From Rickettsia typhi (GTDB lineage Bacteria; Pseudomonadota; Alphaproteobacteria; Rickettsiales; Rickettsiaceae), in contig CAMBEC010000001.1 in NCBI GenBank assembly GCA_945865485.1, forward strand, positions 124,001-188,000: a DNA stretch of 64,000 nt, in the 5' to 3' direction. The notes under the pieces are model-generated. The model ran no database searches. It saw only the letters and a list, made by a program, of their open reading frames with translations, and was not told the origin of the DNA. Shown here piece by piece: positions 27,662-35,799 of the stretch; the stretch's first letter is position 1; the number at the start of each line of letters is the position of its first letter. A program made the translations under genes and the position numbers.

Positions 27662-29032
27662 ATGCAAGATGAGCTCAACACTATATCACCTGATCATCAG
27701 GACAAACTCGTACAGCAGTTTGAGTATATTAATGATTTAATCGCCAATGATAATATAGAAAAAGCCGTTGAACTGCTTCTTGAATTGCATTACGCTGATT
27801 TAGCCGATTTTTTAGATAACGTTAATCGCAAATACTATCACATTATTTTCCCAGCCCTTGCAAGTATGCTGAACTCAGAAGTGCTTGTTTGGTTAAGTGA
27901 TGGTAACAAACAGCCAGCAATTGAAGCTCTTGGCCTAGATGTAAGCGCTAGATTAATTGATGAACTTGATATTGAAGATTCTATTGAGGTAATAGAAGCC
28001 CTTAATGCAGAGTTAAAAGAATTAATAATTGCCAAGCTTAAAACTGATAAACGTCAACAAATTATAGAGGGGTTTAAGTATCCTGAAAATACTGCTGGAC
28101 GAGTCCTCGAAAAAGATTTTGTTTCACTTCGTCAACACTGGACTGCTGGTCAAGCAATTGATTTTATAAGAAGAAGTAATATTAGTGCTGACTTTCATGC
28201 AGCGATAGTGGTTGATAGCAGGGTTAAACCTGTTGGTACAATATTACTATGCAAATTATTAAAAAGCTCCCGAAATGTTCCTCTAGTTGAATTGATGAAC
28301 TATGAATTTATGGCAGCTGATACTAATACCGAACTTGATGAATTAGCATTTATATTTAAACAATACGCACTAACAATAGTGCCAGTAACAACAAAACAAG
28401 GTAAACTTGTGGGGAGTATATCGATTGATAATATGCTTTATATCGTTGAAGAACAAGCCGAGAGCGAATTCTTACATTTTGGGGGGATTAATAATAGCGA
28501 TATTTTCTACAATCTGTACACAACAACAAAGAGCAGGTTTCCATGGTTATTTGTAAATCTTGTTACCGCATGTCTTACTTCATTGGTCATTAATCAATTC
28601 AGTGATACTATTTCTAAATTAATTACCTTAGCTACAATTATGCCTATCGTTGCCTCAATGGGTGGAAACGCTGGGACACAAGTAATGACTGTAACAGTCA
28701 GAGCGCTAGCAAACAGAGAGATAACTAGCACTAGTACAAAAAGAGTAATCACAAAAGAAATTTATGTTTGTACTCTAAATGGCTTATTGCTTGCTGCTAT
28801 TGGAATTGTTCTCACTTACGTATTATTTGCTGAAATAAAATTAAGTCTAGTTTTTGCTAGTGCAGTTGTCATAAATTTTACCATTGCTGGATTTTTAGGC
28901 TCTTGTATTCCAATGATACTTAATCACTTTGACATTGATCCAGCCACTGCTTCTGGCGTTTTCTTAACTGCTTGTACTGATGCGATAGGTTTTTTTAGCT
29001 TTTTGGGATTAGCATATTTCTTCTTGGTATAA
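27662..29032 (+). CDS. mgtE: Magnesium transporter MgtE
   Basis: The 456-residue protein has the MgtE layout: an N-terminal helical domain (about 20-130, ADLADFLDNVNRKYYHIIF), a CBS pair (about 135-255, YPENTAGRVLEKDFVSL and MAADTNTELDELAFIFKQYA), a connecting helix, and five membrane helices from about 285 on. PIVASMGGNAGTQVMTVTVR is the conserved pore block and SGVFLTACTDAIGFFSFLGL the last helix with the pore aspartate. Mg2+-gated channel of the inner membrane. AAGGAGAG precedes the ATG. Confidence 0.95.
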   Translation: MQDELNTISPDHQDKLVQQFEYINDLIANDNIEKAVELLLELHYADLADFLDNVNRKYYHIIFPALASMLNSEVLVWLSDGNKQPAIEALGLDVSARLIDELDIEDSIEVIEALNAELKELIIAKLKTDKRQQIIEGFKYPENTAGRVLEKDFVSLRQHWTAGQAIDFIRRSNISADFHAAIVVDSRVKPVGTILLCKLLKSSRNVPLVELMNYEFMAADTNTELDELAFIFKQYALTIVPVTTKQGKLVGSISIDNMLYIVEEQAESEFLHFGGINNSDIFYNLYTTTKSRFPWLFVNLVTACLTSLVINQFSDTISKLITLATIMPIVASMGGNAGTQVMTVTVRALANREITSTSTKRVITKEIYVCTLNGLLLAAIGIVLTYVLFAEIKLSLVFASAVVINFTIAGFLGSCIPMILNHFDIDPATASGVFLTACTDAIGFFSFLGLAYFFLV

Positions 29033-29061
29033 TTTGTTATTAGTACATCGCGCGGTTTATT

Positions 29062-29289
29062 CTAAATAAAATTAACATACTCAGTATAGTTGTAGTCATA
29101 CAATGAGAATTGGAATATTAACAAAAATGCCAAAGCTACTATTGCTTTGTATTTACCTAATATATGGAATAAATAGTCTAATTTAACCTTATATTGGCTA
29201 CTAACTAAATAATAGGATATTCTTTGTAATCTTAAGCTCCAGTTTTCTGATGGCTCTTTACGTATCCAAGAATTTTTTGATATTATCAT
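29062..29289 (-). CDS. Doubtful small ORF with one hydrophobic segment
   Basis: A 75-residue frame between mgtE and the UmuD-like gene. It has a single hydrophobic stretch AIVALAFLLIFQFSLY near its C-terminus and a basic N-terminal half. I recognise no family. It may be a remnant or chance ORF; the low-complexity AT-rich context favours caution. Confidence 0.2.
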   Translation of the reverse strand: MIISKNSWIRKEPSENWSLRLQRISYYLVSSQYKVKLDYLFHILGKYKAIVALAFLLIFQFSLYDYNYTEYVNFI

Positions 29290-29310
29290 TTAATAAACCT
29301 ATTTTTTTAT

Positions 29311-29340
29311 TTGGCATTGACTCTAAATTTATGATATAAA
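29311..29340 (+). promoter_or_regulatory. Promoter of the UmuD-like gene
   Basis: TTGGCA (29311-29316) and TATAAA (29335-29340) with an 18-base spacer, about 47 bases before the chosen ATG. No clear LexA-box was seen. Confidence 0.4.
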
Positions 29341-29386
29341 ATAAATGTACAGTTTTCAAGTAAAAAACTTTTTTAGGAGTAAAATT

Positions 29387-29902
29387 ATGAATCATGGTGG
29401 AAAAAGAACAGGGGCTGGGCGACCAAAGGGACAAGGTCGCTATGGCACATCAACAAAAGCAGTTCGAGTTCCGGACTATTTAGTTGAAGACATAAAGGAC
29501 TACTCATTAAACGGTGGCTACAAAGTACCATTTTTTAGTTCGATGGTTGAAGCAGGATCCCCTTCCATAGCAGAAGATCATGTTGAAGAAATGCTTGATA
29601 TGAATAGCTTACTTATAAAAAATCCACATACTACTTTCTGTGTCAAGGTAACTGGTCTATCAATGATAGATGCCGGAATTTATGAAGGAGATAAATTACT
29701 TGTGGATAGCAGCATTACTCCAGTTGAGGGAAAAATTGTTGTTGCAGCGCTTGATGGTATGTTGACCGTAAAACGTCTTGGTTATATTGATAAAAAACCT
29801 TATTTACTCCCAGAGAATCCTAACTTTGATCCAATACCCATTTTAGAGAATTCGGAGGTTCATATTTGGGGAGTTGTAACTAATATATTAAGAAGTTTAT
29901 AA
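29387..29902 (+). CDS. UmuD-like S24 self-cleaving protease with basic N-terminal extension
   Basis: Start ATG 29387 is chosen because TAGGAGT lies 8 bases upstream and MNHGGKRTGAGRPKG opens the known family N-terminus. The product is 171 residues. Catalytic Ser92 (GLSMIDAG) and Lys129 (LTVKRLG) are 37 residues apart, and the cleavage pair A56-G57 lies 36 before the serine. Both spacings equal those of E. coli UmuD (C24-G25, S60, K97). The first 30 residues are basic and contain AGRPKG, like an AT-hook core. No umuC follows. It could be a Pol V subunit or an autoregulated repressor. It is followed after 10 bases by a small conserved-looking ORF. Confidence 0.8.
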   Translation: MNHGGKRTGAGRPKGQGRYGTSTKAVRVPDYLVEDIKDYSLNGGYKVPFFSSMVEAGSPSIAEDHVEEMLDMNSLLIKNPHTTFCVKVTGLSMIDAGIYEGDKLLVDSSITPVEGKIVVAALDGMLTVKRLGYIDKKPYLLPENPNFDPIPILENSEVHIWGVVTNILRSL

Positions 29903-29912
29903 GGAGAAACTT

Positions 29913-30173
29913 ATGCTATATGAAGTAGAAAATCTAGAAAAAGCCAGAAATTTTTTATCGACTGCTAGAACAAAAATTATACTCACTAATCCGCAAGGTA
30001 GTACTAGATATTATGGAATGCGAGTGATTGATTATATTTTCAAAACTCTGCGGCAAGAATTTCCTGATAAAATAGGTGGGGTAATTGTTAATGCCTACGA
30101 TGATTATTCAGCTTTTGTTAGTGCAAGAAAATTGGGCTACAAAGAAATCCAATATTTTAATAGAGCTGCATGA
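29913..30173 (+). CDS. Small protein of unknown function, operon partner of the UmuD-like gene
   Basis: An 86-residue protein with GGAG 9 bases before its ATG and only 10 bases after the UmuD-like gene, so surely co-transcribed. It is predicted soluble with alternating helix and strand: LEKARNFLSTARTKIILTN, GMRVIDYIFKTLRQEFP, IGGVIVNAYDDYSAFVSARK. The pattern looks like a small alpha/beta fold. I do not recognise the family. A damage-response or regulatory link is suggested only by the neighbour. Confidence 0.65.
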   Translation: MLYEVENLEKARNFLSTARTKIILTNPQGSTRYYGMRVIDYIFKTLRQEFPDKIGGVIVNAYDDYSAFVSARKLGYKEIQYFNRAA

Positions 30174-30275
30174 TAAGGTTTATGATACCAATTTCTTATT
30201 GCTTTTTTTATAAAATTTGACTACAAACACTATGGAACTATTTAGCAGCAATCGTTTAGATTGTTATGGTAGTTT

Positions 30276-30349
30276 GGCCAGGTAGCAAAATGGTAATGCC
30301 GTGGACTGCAAATCCTCTATCGCCGGTTCGATTCCGGCTCTGGCCTCCA
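30276..30349 (+). tRNA. tRNA-Cys (GCA)
   Basis: Acceptor GGCCAGG pairs with TCTGGCC (one G-U), anticodon loop CTGCAAA gives GCA, T arm CCGGTTCGATTCCGG, discriminator T, encoded CCA ending at 30349. Confidence 0.95.
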
Positions 30350-30405
30350 CCTATCTTGATACATATATATTGAAGCTTAAAACTAATTCAAGCGAATTAT
30401 TAAAA

Positions 30406-31335
30406 ATGCAATATATCGAACAATTCTTAGAAATGGCCTTGGCAGAAAGAGGAATTGCCGAGAATACACTAATAAGTTACAAACGAGATTTATTAGATTT
30501 TAAAGTTTTTTTACAAAAAATAAAAACAGAAGAACTAACAGTTACTTCAGATAATATTGAACAATACATAAACCTGCTAAGTAATAATGGAATTTTACCT
30601 CGTTCGATAAATCGAAAAATATCAACATTAAAGAATTACTACAACTTCCTAATCAGTGAACATTATGCTGAATATAATCCAGTACTAATTGTAGATTTAC
30701 CAAAATACCAAAATAAACTCCCTAACGTAATGTCGGTGGAACAAATCAGAACATTACTCAATTTTTACGATAACACTGAATCAATAGAAGTGGTGCGCCT
30801 TAACGCAATGATCCACCTTATTTATGCAAGTGGCCTTAGAGTGAGCGAGCTGGTCTCGTTAAAACTAGTGGATATGGTAAGTGGCGGTGGCTCACTACAA
30901 GTCAGAAAATCATTTGCTGTGAAGGGAAAAGGCGGTAAAGAGCGAATGGTTGTAATTAATGATAAAGCTAAAACAACTATTGAGAATTATTTAAAAATAA
31001 GAGAAGAATTTTGCCGCGGCAAATCATTAAAAGCAAAGACTTTTTTCTTTTCCAGCAGTTCTAGCTCTGGCCATATGACACGCCAAAATTTTGCACAACT
31101 TCTAAAAAAAGCAGCTCTCCAATCTGGATTGGATGCAACAAACATATCACCACACGTCCTGAGGCATAGTTTTGCCAGTCACTTGCTTGAAGGTGGAGCA
31201 GATTTACGAGTGATTCAAGAACTACTTGGTCACTCTGATATAAGCACAACTCAGATATATACCCATGTTCAGACAAATCATCTGAAGAAAACTTTAAAAA
31301 ACTTTCATCCTCTCGAACGTAAAGAACGAATATAG
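30406..31335 (+). CDS. xerD: Site-specific tyrosine recombinase XerD
   Basis: Upstream in-frame codons run through tRNA-Cys, so the real start is the ATG at 30406, giving 309 residues. The N-terminal SAM-like domain opens YIEQFLEMALAERGIAENTL. Catalytic residues are visible: Arg in YASGLRVSELVSL, Lys in KGKGGKERMV, HxxR in ISPHVLRHSFASHL, His in LLGHSDISTTQ and Tyr in IYTHV. With XerC it resolves chromosome dimers at dif. The match to housekeeping XerD is close, so this is not read as a phage integrase despite the tRNA next door. Confidence 0.88.
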   Translation: MQYIEQFLEMALAERGIAENTLISYKRDLLDFKVFLQKIKTEELTVTSDNIEQYINLLSNNGILPRSINRKISTLKNYYNFLISEHYAEYNPVLIVDLPKYQNKLPNVMSVEQIRTLLNFYDNTESIEVVRLNAMIHLIYASGLRVSELVSLKLVDMVSGGGSLQVRKSFAVKGKGGKERMVVINDKAKTTIENYLKIREEFCRGKSLKAKTFFFSSSSSSGHMTRQNFAQLLKKAALQSGLDATNISPHVLRHSFASHLLEGGADLRVIQELLGHSDISTTQIYTHVQTNHLKKTLKNFHPLERKERI

Positions 31336-31632
31336 TAAATTAACTTGAAGTAAGGATAGTTAATTTTGAGCGAGACTCTCAGCCTAGGTTTGCAGTGAGC
31401 ACAGGCGAAACTTGCTAAATTGGCGCCCCCTATTTTAACCTGAGTTTGATATAAAAAGTGAATATTTTTGAAAAATCAGAATGGAAAGTCTGTTATCTTT
31501 AGTTAAGCTCAGGATGACGTTCAGGTTAGTTAAGTTCAATTTTAACTAAGGCTAATGAATTTCAGGGCATTCAACCCACTCAACATTGTAAAATAGCTAA
31601 GAATTATCATTTAAATTGGAGTTAGTCATGTG
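31336..31632. other. Spacer between xerD and tRNA-Leu with a dispersed repeat
   Basis: No gene is supported. A copy of the repeat first seen at 16111 lies at 31443-31489. A fragment CTCAGGATGACGTTCAGG near 31505 is related to the palindromic elements. Confidence 0.4.
31443..31489 (+). repeat. Dispersed repeat, copy B
   Basis: AGTTTGATATAAAAAGTGAA and the following TATTTT match 16111-16136 with one change; the downstream AAAAATCAGAATGGAAAG parallels AAAAATTAGAACGAAAG in copy A. Confidence 0.5.
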
Positions 31633-31717
31633 TGGTACCTCTGGCCGGACTCGAACCGGCACACCCAAAGAGCAACAGATTTTGAATCTGTCGTGTCTAC
31701 CATTCCACCACAGAGGC
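31633..31717 (-). tRNA. tRNA-Leu (CAA)
   Basis: On the minus strand, acceptor GCCTCTG pairs with CAGAGGT (one G-U), anticodon stem-loop ACAGA-TTCAAAA-TCTGT gives CAA, a long variable arm is present, T arm CCGGTTCGAGTCCGG, discriminator A and encoded CCA. Confidence 0.94.
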
Positions 31718-32037
31718 ACGAAGACTGAACTTTTACCACAATAATTTATATTATGTCAAATAATATAAATTTGGTAAGGTAACCTGAACTATGTATAATA
31801 GATAGTAGATTTATTATAGTTTCTTAAACAGAAGAAGCACCAGGATCCAGGATGACTGGGTGGACCCAACCATTCAAGATCAAGTTCAGCCTGACATAGT
31901 CTTAAAAGAGATGCTAGGCCTACAGGCATGGCTCCTATCTGCGTTCAGGATAACTTTCTAGAATCCAGAATCCAAGGACCAGACAAAACTTTGTATACAA
32001 CGCTTCAGAAGGATTATGAACAAAAATTATGTGGAAT
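31718..32037. other. Intergenic region with degenerate palindromic repeat traces
   Basis: Between tRNA-Leu and the glycosyltransferase. Fragments such as GGATCCAGGATGAC near 31844 and CAAGTTCAGCCTGACATAG near 31881 look like worn copies of the palindromic element. No gene is supported. Confidence 0.35.
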
Positions 32038-33186
32038 TCAATCTATCTCATTATATATAGAAAGTGTGCTTTTAAGCATCAGGTCAAGTGAAAAATTAGT
32101 AGCAACAGCTTTGCGTGCTTTAGAAGTAATTTTCTTTTCTTCCGCCGAACCAATTATTCCTAAGCAATACTCAATTTTTTTGGCCAAGTCATCTATATCT
32201 CCAGCTTTAACGTGAAACCCAGTTACGCCATCTTGGATAGTTTCACAAGCACCACCAATATTGGTTGCTATAACTAGCTTTTCCATAGACTGAGCTTCAA
32301 TTATTGTTCTACCAAAAGCTTCGGGCTCAATAGAGGTTGAGAGTACTATATCTGCAATACCATACAAACCCATCATATTTGGTTCATTACCAAATAGTTG
32401 AGCACGATTTTGAATTTTATACTCTTGAATTTTTTCCTGAATTTCACTTACAAATCCAGGGTGTTTTGCTAAATCTCCAGCTATAATACAATAAAAATTT
32501 AAATGTTTTATCTTTTCTAGTGCTTCTATTAAAATAAGGTGCCCCTTCCATCTTGTCATTCGAGAAGGAAGTAATAATACTCGAGCGCCTGCTGGCACAT
32601 TGTATTTTTCTCTAAATTTTTTTAATAGTTCATCAGAAACTTTTTCCTTTGTAAATTCTTCATGATTTACTCCTCGATAAATAACCTGAATTTTATTTTT
32701 ATCTATCTTATAATTTTCAATAATATGGTTTTTAACGAAATTTGATACAGCGATTACCTTGACGCCCTGCGTCATAACGCTGTTGTAGTATTTTTTTATG
32801 CTATTTTTGAAGTTATAAATGCCGTGGAAAGTTGTTATTAGCTTTATGCCCGTAGCTTTTGCTGCAAAATAACAGCTCCAAGCAGGTGCTCGTGATCTAG
32901 CATGAACAATGTTCACATTATAATTGCGAATAATGTTAGCAATTTTTCCAGCATTATTCCAAATCGTAATTGGATTTTTACTTGCCACATTCATTTTGAT
33001 ATGAATAGAACCATCTTGTTCTAAAGCTTCAACAAGTGGACCACCAGCAGAAATCACAATTGAAATATTACCAGATTCAACGATTTTTTTTGCAATTTCA
33101 AGAGTCCCACGTTCCACTCCACCAGAAATTAAAGCAGGCACAACTTGCAAAATAGTTTTTTTATGATATTTTTTTTCTATACCCAT
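32038..33186 (-). CDS. GT-B glycosyltransferase (family 4 type)
   Basis: Taking the ATG at 33186 the product is 382 residues; an upstream ATG at 33234 would overlap the divergent hydrolase gene. The N-terminal domain opens ILQVVPALISGGVERGTLEI, the glycine-rich acceptor-side loop of GT4 enzymes. The C-terminal nucleotide-sugar domain has VLLLPSRMTRWKGHLILIEAL and the EX7E block EPEAFGRTIIEAQSMEKLVI, followed by IGGACETIQDGVTGFHVKAGD. It would transfer a sugar onto a lipid or LPS-core acceptor at the inner membrane. Specificity is unknown. Confidence 0.87.
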   Translation of the reverse strand: MGIEKKYHKKTILQVVPALISGGVERGTLEIAKKIVESGNISIVISAGGPLVEALEQDGSIHIKMNVASKNPITIWNNAGKIANIIRNYNVNIVHARSRAPAWSCYFAAKATGIKLITTFHGIYNFKNSIKKYYNSVMTQGVKVIAVSNFVKNHIIENYKIDKNKIQVIYRGVNHEEFTKEKVSDELLKKFREKYNVPAGARVLLLPSRMTRWKGHLILIEALEKIKHLNFYCIIAGDLAKHPGFVSEIQEKIQEYKIQNRAQLFGNEPNMMGLYGIADIVLSTSIEPEAFGRTIIEAQSMEKLVIATNIGGACETIQDGVTGFHVKAGDIDDLAKKIEYCLGIIGSAEEKKITSKARKAVATNFSLDLMLKSTLSIYNEID

Positions 33187-33205
33187 ATAAGTAATATGAT
33201 CATGT

Positions 33206-33979
33206 GTGTCGATGAATATTTTACATTCCAACAACGAGAAGACAATCGCTTATCATAACCATTTTGTCGCCAAAAGGGAAGCCCCTTGTTTAATATTTCA
33301 TCACGGGCTTATGTCCAGCATGAATGGAGACAAAGCTTTGTTTGTTGAAAGCTATTGTAAGAAAAAAGATTATAATTTTATTAGATACGATAATTATGGG
33401 CATGGAGCATCATCTGGAAAATTTATTGACCAAACTATCAGCAGCTGGCTTGAAGGATTGTTACTTGTAATTGAGCAACTTACCACCGGTCAAGTCATTT
33501 TGATTGGCTCTAGCCTTGGAGCGTGGATCTCTATTTTAGCTGGAATAGTATTGCCACAAAGAGTTGCTGGTATAATTACCATATCAGCAGCTTTTGATTT
33601 TACTGAAGAACTGATATGGGATGGTATCGGCCTTGAGCAAAAAGCCAAACTAAAAAAAGATGGCACTTGTGAAATTGGCGGAGCGAATCCTGATTGTTCT
33701 CGAAAATACCCAATTAGCCTTAACTTAATTGAAGATGCAAGGCAACATTTACTACTCAATCGCAATAATATAGATATTACTTGCCCAATGCATTTGATTC
33801 ATGGAATGCAGGATATTGATGTACCTTATACAATTTCAACACGCGGAGCAGAGAAAATCAAATCCAATAATGTAGTAATAAAATTAATTAAAGATGGTAA
33901 CCATAGCCTATCAAGGCCTTCTGATCTTCAGCTTCTATGTAACTCAATAGAAGAAATCTACCCATATTCCAAGAATTAG
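33206..33979 (+). CDS. Alpha/beta hydrolase
   Basis: The 257-residue protein starts at GTG 33206 or ATG 33212. The fold motifs are clear: FHHGLMSSMNGDKALF as oxyanion-hole region, nucleophile elbow VILIGSSLGAWISIL with serine in GSSLG, acid in LIHGMQDIDVPYTIS, and histidine in KDGNHSLSRP. It resembles the ABHD10/thioesterase-like group. Substrate is unknown. The divergent glycosyltransferase begins only about 20 bases away, so at least one promoter must lie inside the neighbour. Confidence 0.85.
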   Translation: MSMNILHSNNEKTIAYHNHFVAKREAPCLIFHHGLMSSMNGDKALFVESYCKKKDYNFIRYDNYGHGASSGKFIDQTISSWLEGLLLVIEQLTTGQVILIGSSLGAWISILAGIVLPQRVAGIITISAAFDFTEELIWDGIGLEQKAKLKKDGTCEIGGANPDCSRKYPISLNLIEDARQHLLLNRNNIDITCPMHLIHGMQDIDVPYTISTRGAEKIKSNNVVIKLIKDGNHSLSRPSDLQLLCNSIEEIYPYSKN

Positions 33980-34061
33980 TTAAGGTAGGGTTTACGCAGC
34001 CTTTCTTCCAACCCAGCTAATTCAAATTAAGATCTCACCCATAAGGTCTCATGGAAGAAAA

Positions 34062-34484
34062 TTATTCTTCCATGCTGTAATCAATATAATCACCAAAAAC
34101 CCTGATCATTTCTGTTAGATCTTCTGGTGTAGCAGCGTTTACTACACTACATATGCCAGCTATTGACATATGAGACATTAAATCTCGCATAGCGGTCGAG
34201 GCTAGATCTCCATAAAAGGTACCATCTGGCTCCCCTTCCGATTGCTCTTCAGCAAGTTCAATAAACGCAGCTTGTATTTCTGCTGGTCTCATCCGACCTA
34301 CTAAATCCTCTATCTCCTCACTTGATTCATATTTAGCTATATAAACTAGCTTTTTTATTTTATTTTTATCCAATGAGGTGTGAGCACCTGCACCTGCACC
34401 TGCACCTGCACCTGCACCTGCACCTGCACCTGCACCTGCACCTGCACCTGATTTACTCTCTTCTGAAACTTTTTTCTTTTTCAT
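34062..34484 (-). CDS. Protein of unknown function with a Gly-Ala dipeptide repeat
   Basis: The 140-residue product begins MKKKKVSEESKSG, followed by about 22 residues of strict alternating Ala-Gly, encoded by a hexanucleotide array. The remaining 105 residues look helical and acidic (KKLVYIAKYESSEEIEDLVG, MRPAEIQAAFIELAEEQSEG, ATPEDLTEMIRVFGDYIDYS) with no family I recognise. No signal peptide or membrane segment. The repeat unit is six bases, so copy-number change alters linker length without shifting frame. Confidence 0.6.
   Translation of the reverse strand: MKKKKVSEESKSGAGAGAGAGAGAGAGAGAGAGAHTSLDKNKIKKLVYIAKYESSEEIEDLVGRMRPAEIQAAFIELAEEQSEGEPDGTFYGDLASTAMRDLMSHMSIAGICSVVNAATPEDLTEMIRVFGDYIDYSMEE
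34385..34450 (-). repeat. Perfect hexanucleotide microsatellite, 11 units
   Basis: CACCTG (CAGGTG on the coding strand) is repeated 11 times without a mismatch from 34385 to 34450. It encodes the Ala-Gly tract of the gene at 34062-34484. Confidence 0.95.
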
Positions 34485-34587
34485 GATTCCTATTTGTTAT
34501 TTTTTATAAAAACTTAGTAACTATTAGCACATTATCCAGATTATGTAATTACAAAACAACAAACTAAAATATGATTTATACAAATAC

Positions 34588-35583
34588 TCAAGCAGATATA
34601 AAGAGATCTAAAGTGCTAAGCTCTTGATAAAACTCTGGGTCTACATTACCACCAGTAATTAGAATCAGTATAACCTTATTTTGTGGCTGGTGTTGAAGCC
34701 AGCTATGCGCAGCTGCCATACTTATTGCAGCTGATGGCTCGCATGTTATTTTCATCATTTGAATTAACCATGCCGTCCAATAGCGAATAGCCTCTTCGTC
34801 TACTAGATGGAATTCATCAAGATTTCTAAGATATTTGAGCGTCCTTGACGATATCGAAAGAGCACGTAGCCCATCCGCAATTGTTTCAGGTGAATGTGTG
34901 AAACGAAAAATCTCACTACTGTTTAGAGATTGATGTGCATCATTAGCAATTCTCGGCTCAACACCATGTAACTGCGCAGCTGGCCTTAATAATTCTTTTG
35001 CTAAATAACTACCAGAAAGTAAACCTCCTCCACCGCATGGGCCAAAAATTGCATCCGTTTTTTCGCCTGTTTGGTTAAGTTCTAAAAGGGCTTCATAACA
35101 CATAGTACCAGCACCAGCAATTGTTTCATCATCGTCCGAAGGGTGAAGGTAGTAAAAGCCATTCTGCCCATCCGCTGCTGCTGCATCTTCAGCTTCTTGC
35201 CTTGTGGCCACCTCAACAACGTCAGCACCATAATATTTTGCTATACGCTTTTTTATAGGAGAAACATTTTCCGGCAAATAAACTCTTGCTTCGATACCAA
35301 ACAATTTAGCCGCATATGACATCGCAAGGGCATGATTCCCTGTACTATAAGCAACGATTTTCTTAGGCATTTTGCCCTTTTCTTTAAGTACCAAAAGATG
35401 ATTTAGTACTCCACGAATCTTAAACGCCCCTGTTTTTTGTACTGCATCCATTTTAAAATAAATCTTACTACCCAACATTTCATTCAACAAGTTTGAATGA
35501 AGTAATGGGGTTTTATGAATATATGGCTTAATCCTGGCGTAAGCTTTTGCAACGTCTGGGGTGTTTTTAGCTAAATCGGTCAT
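34588..35583 (-). CDS. PLP-dependent threonine/serine dehydratase or racemase-like enzyme
   Basis: The 331-residue fold-type II PLP enzyme has the cofactor lysine in QKTGAFKIRGVLNHL, the substrate-binding AYSTGNHALAMSYAAKLFG, and the phosphate-binding glycine loop GPCGGGGLLSG. The C-terminal VILILITGGNVDPEFYQEL is also typical. There is no regulatory ACT domain, so it is closer to the short catabolic threonine dehydratase or serine racemase class than to IlvA. It may supply 2-oxobutyrate or pyruvate. The product cannot be decided from sequence. Confidence 0.87.
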   Translation of the reverse strand: MTDLAKNTPDVAKAYARIKPYIHKTPLLHSNLLNEMLGSKIYFKMDAVQKTGAFKIRGVLNHLLVLKEKGKMPKKIVAYSTGNHALAMSYAAKLFGIEARVYLPENVSPIKKRIAKYYGADVVEVATRQEAEDAAAADGQNGFYYLHPSDDDETIAGAGTMCYEALLELNQTGEKTDAIFGPCGGGGLLSGSYLAKELLRPAAQLHGVEPRIANDAHQSLNSSEIFRFTHSPETIADGLRALSISSRTLKYLRNLDEFHLVDEEAIRYWTAWLIQMMKITCEPSAAISMAAAHSWLQHQPQNKVILILITGGNVDPEFYQELSTLDLFISA

Positions 35584-35799
35584 ATTTTTATAAAAATTTT
35601 GTATTTCTACAGAATGTTAAATCGCTACTTATATTATAGTCAAGCATGCTGGTGCGAAACCTATATACAATAGATAAACAACAAGCAACTACGCACAAAA
35701 TACTAATCAATTTACTATATCTCTTGAAAACATTAGACTGAGACATTATATAGCCAACTAACGGCATAATACAGAAAAATTTATAATAGGTTTGCATAA

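Noticed and set aside
30276..31335. tRNA-Cys followed by a tyrosine recombinase as a genomic-island boundary
   Set aside because: The recombinase matches housekeeping XerD closely, and no direct repeat of the tRNA 3' end or cargo genes were seen.
31928..32215. 95-residue forward ORF
   Set aside because: Largely antisense to the glycosyltransferase C-terminus; the rest is spacer.
34385..34450. CRISPR-like regular repeat
   Set aside because: The period is six bases with no spacers; it is a coding microsatellite. No CRISPR array or cas gene was found anywhere in the window.
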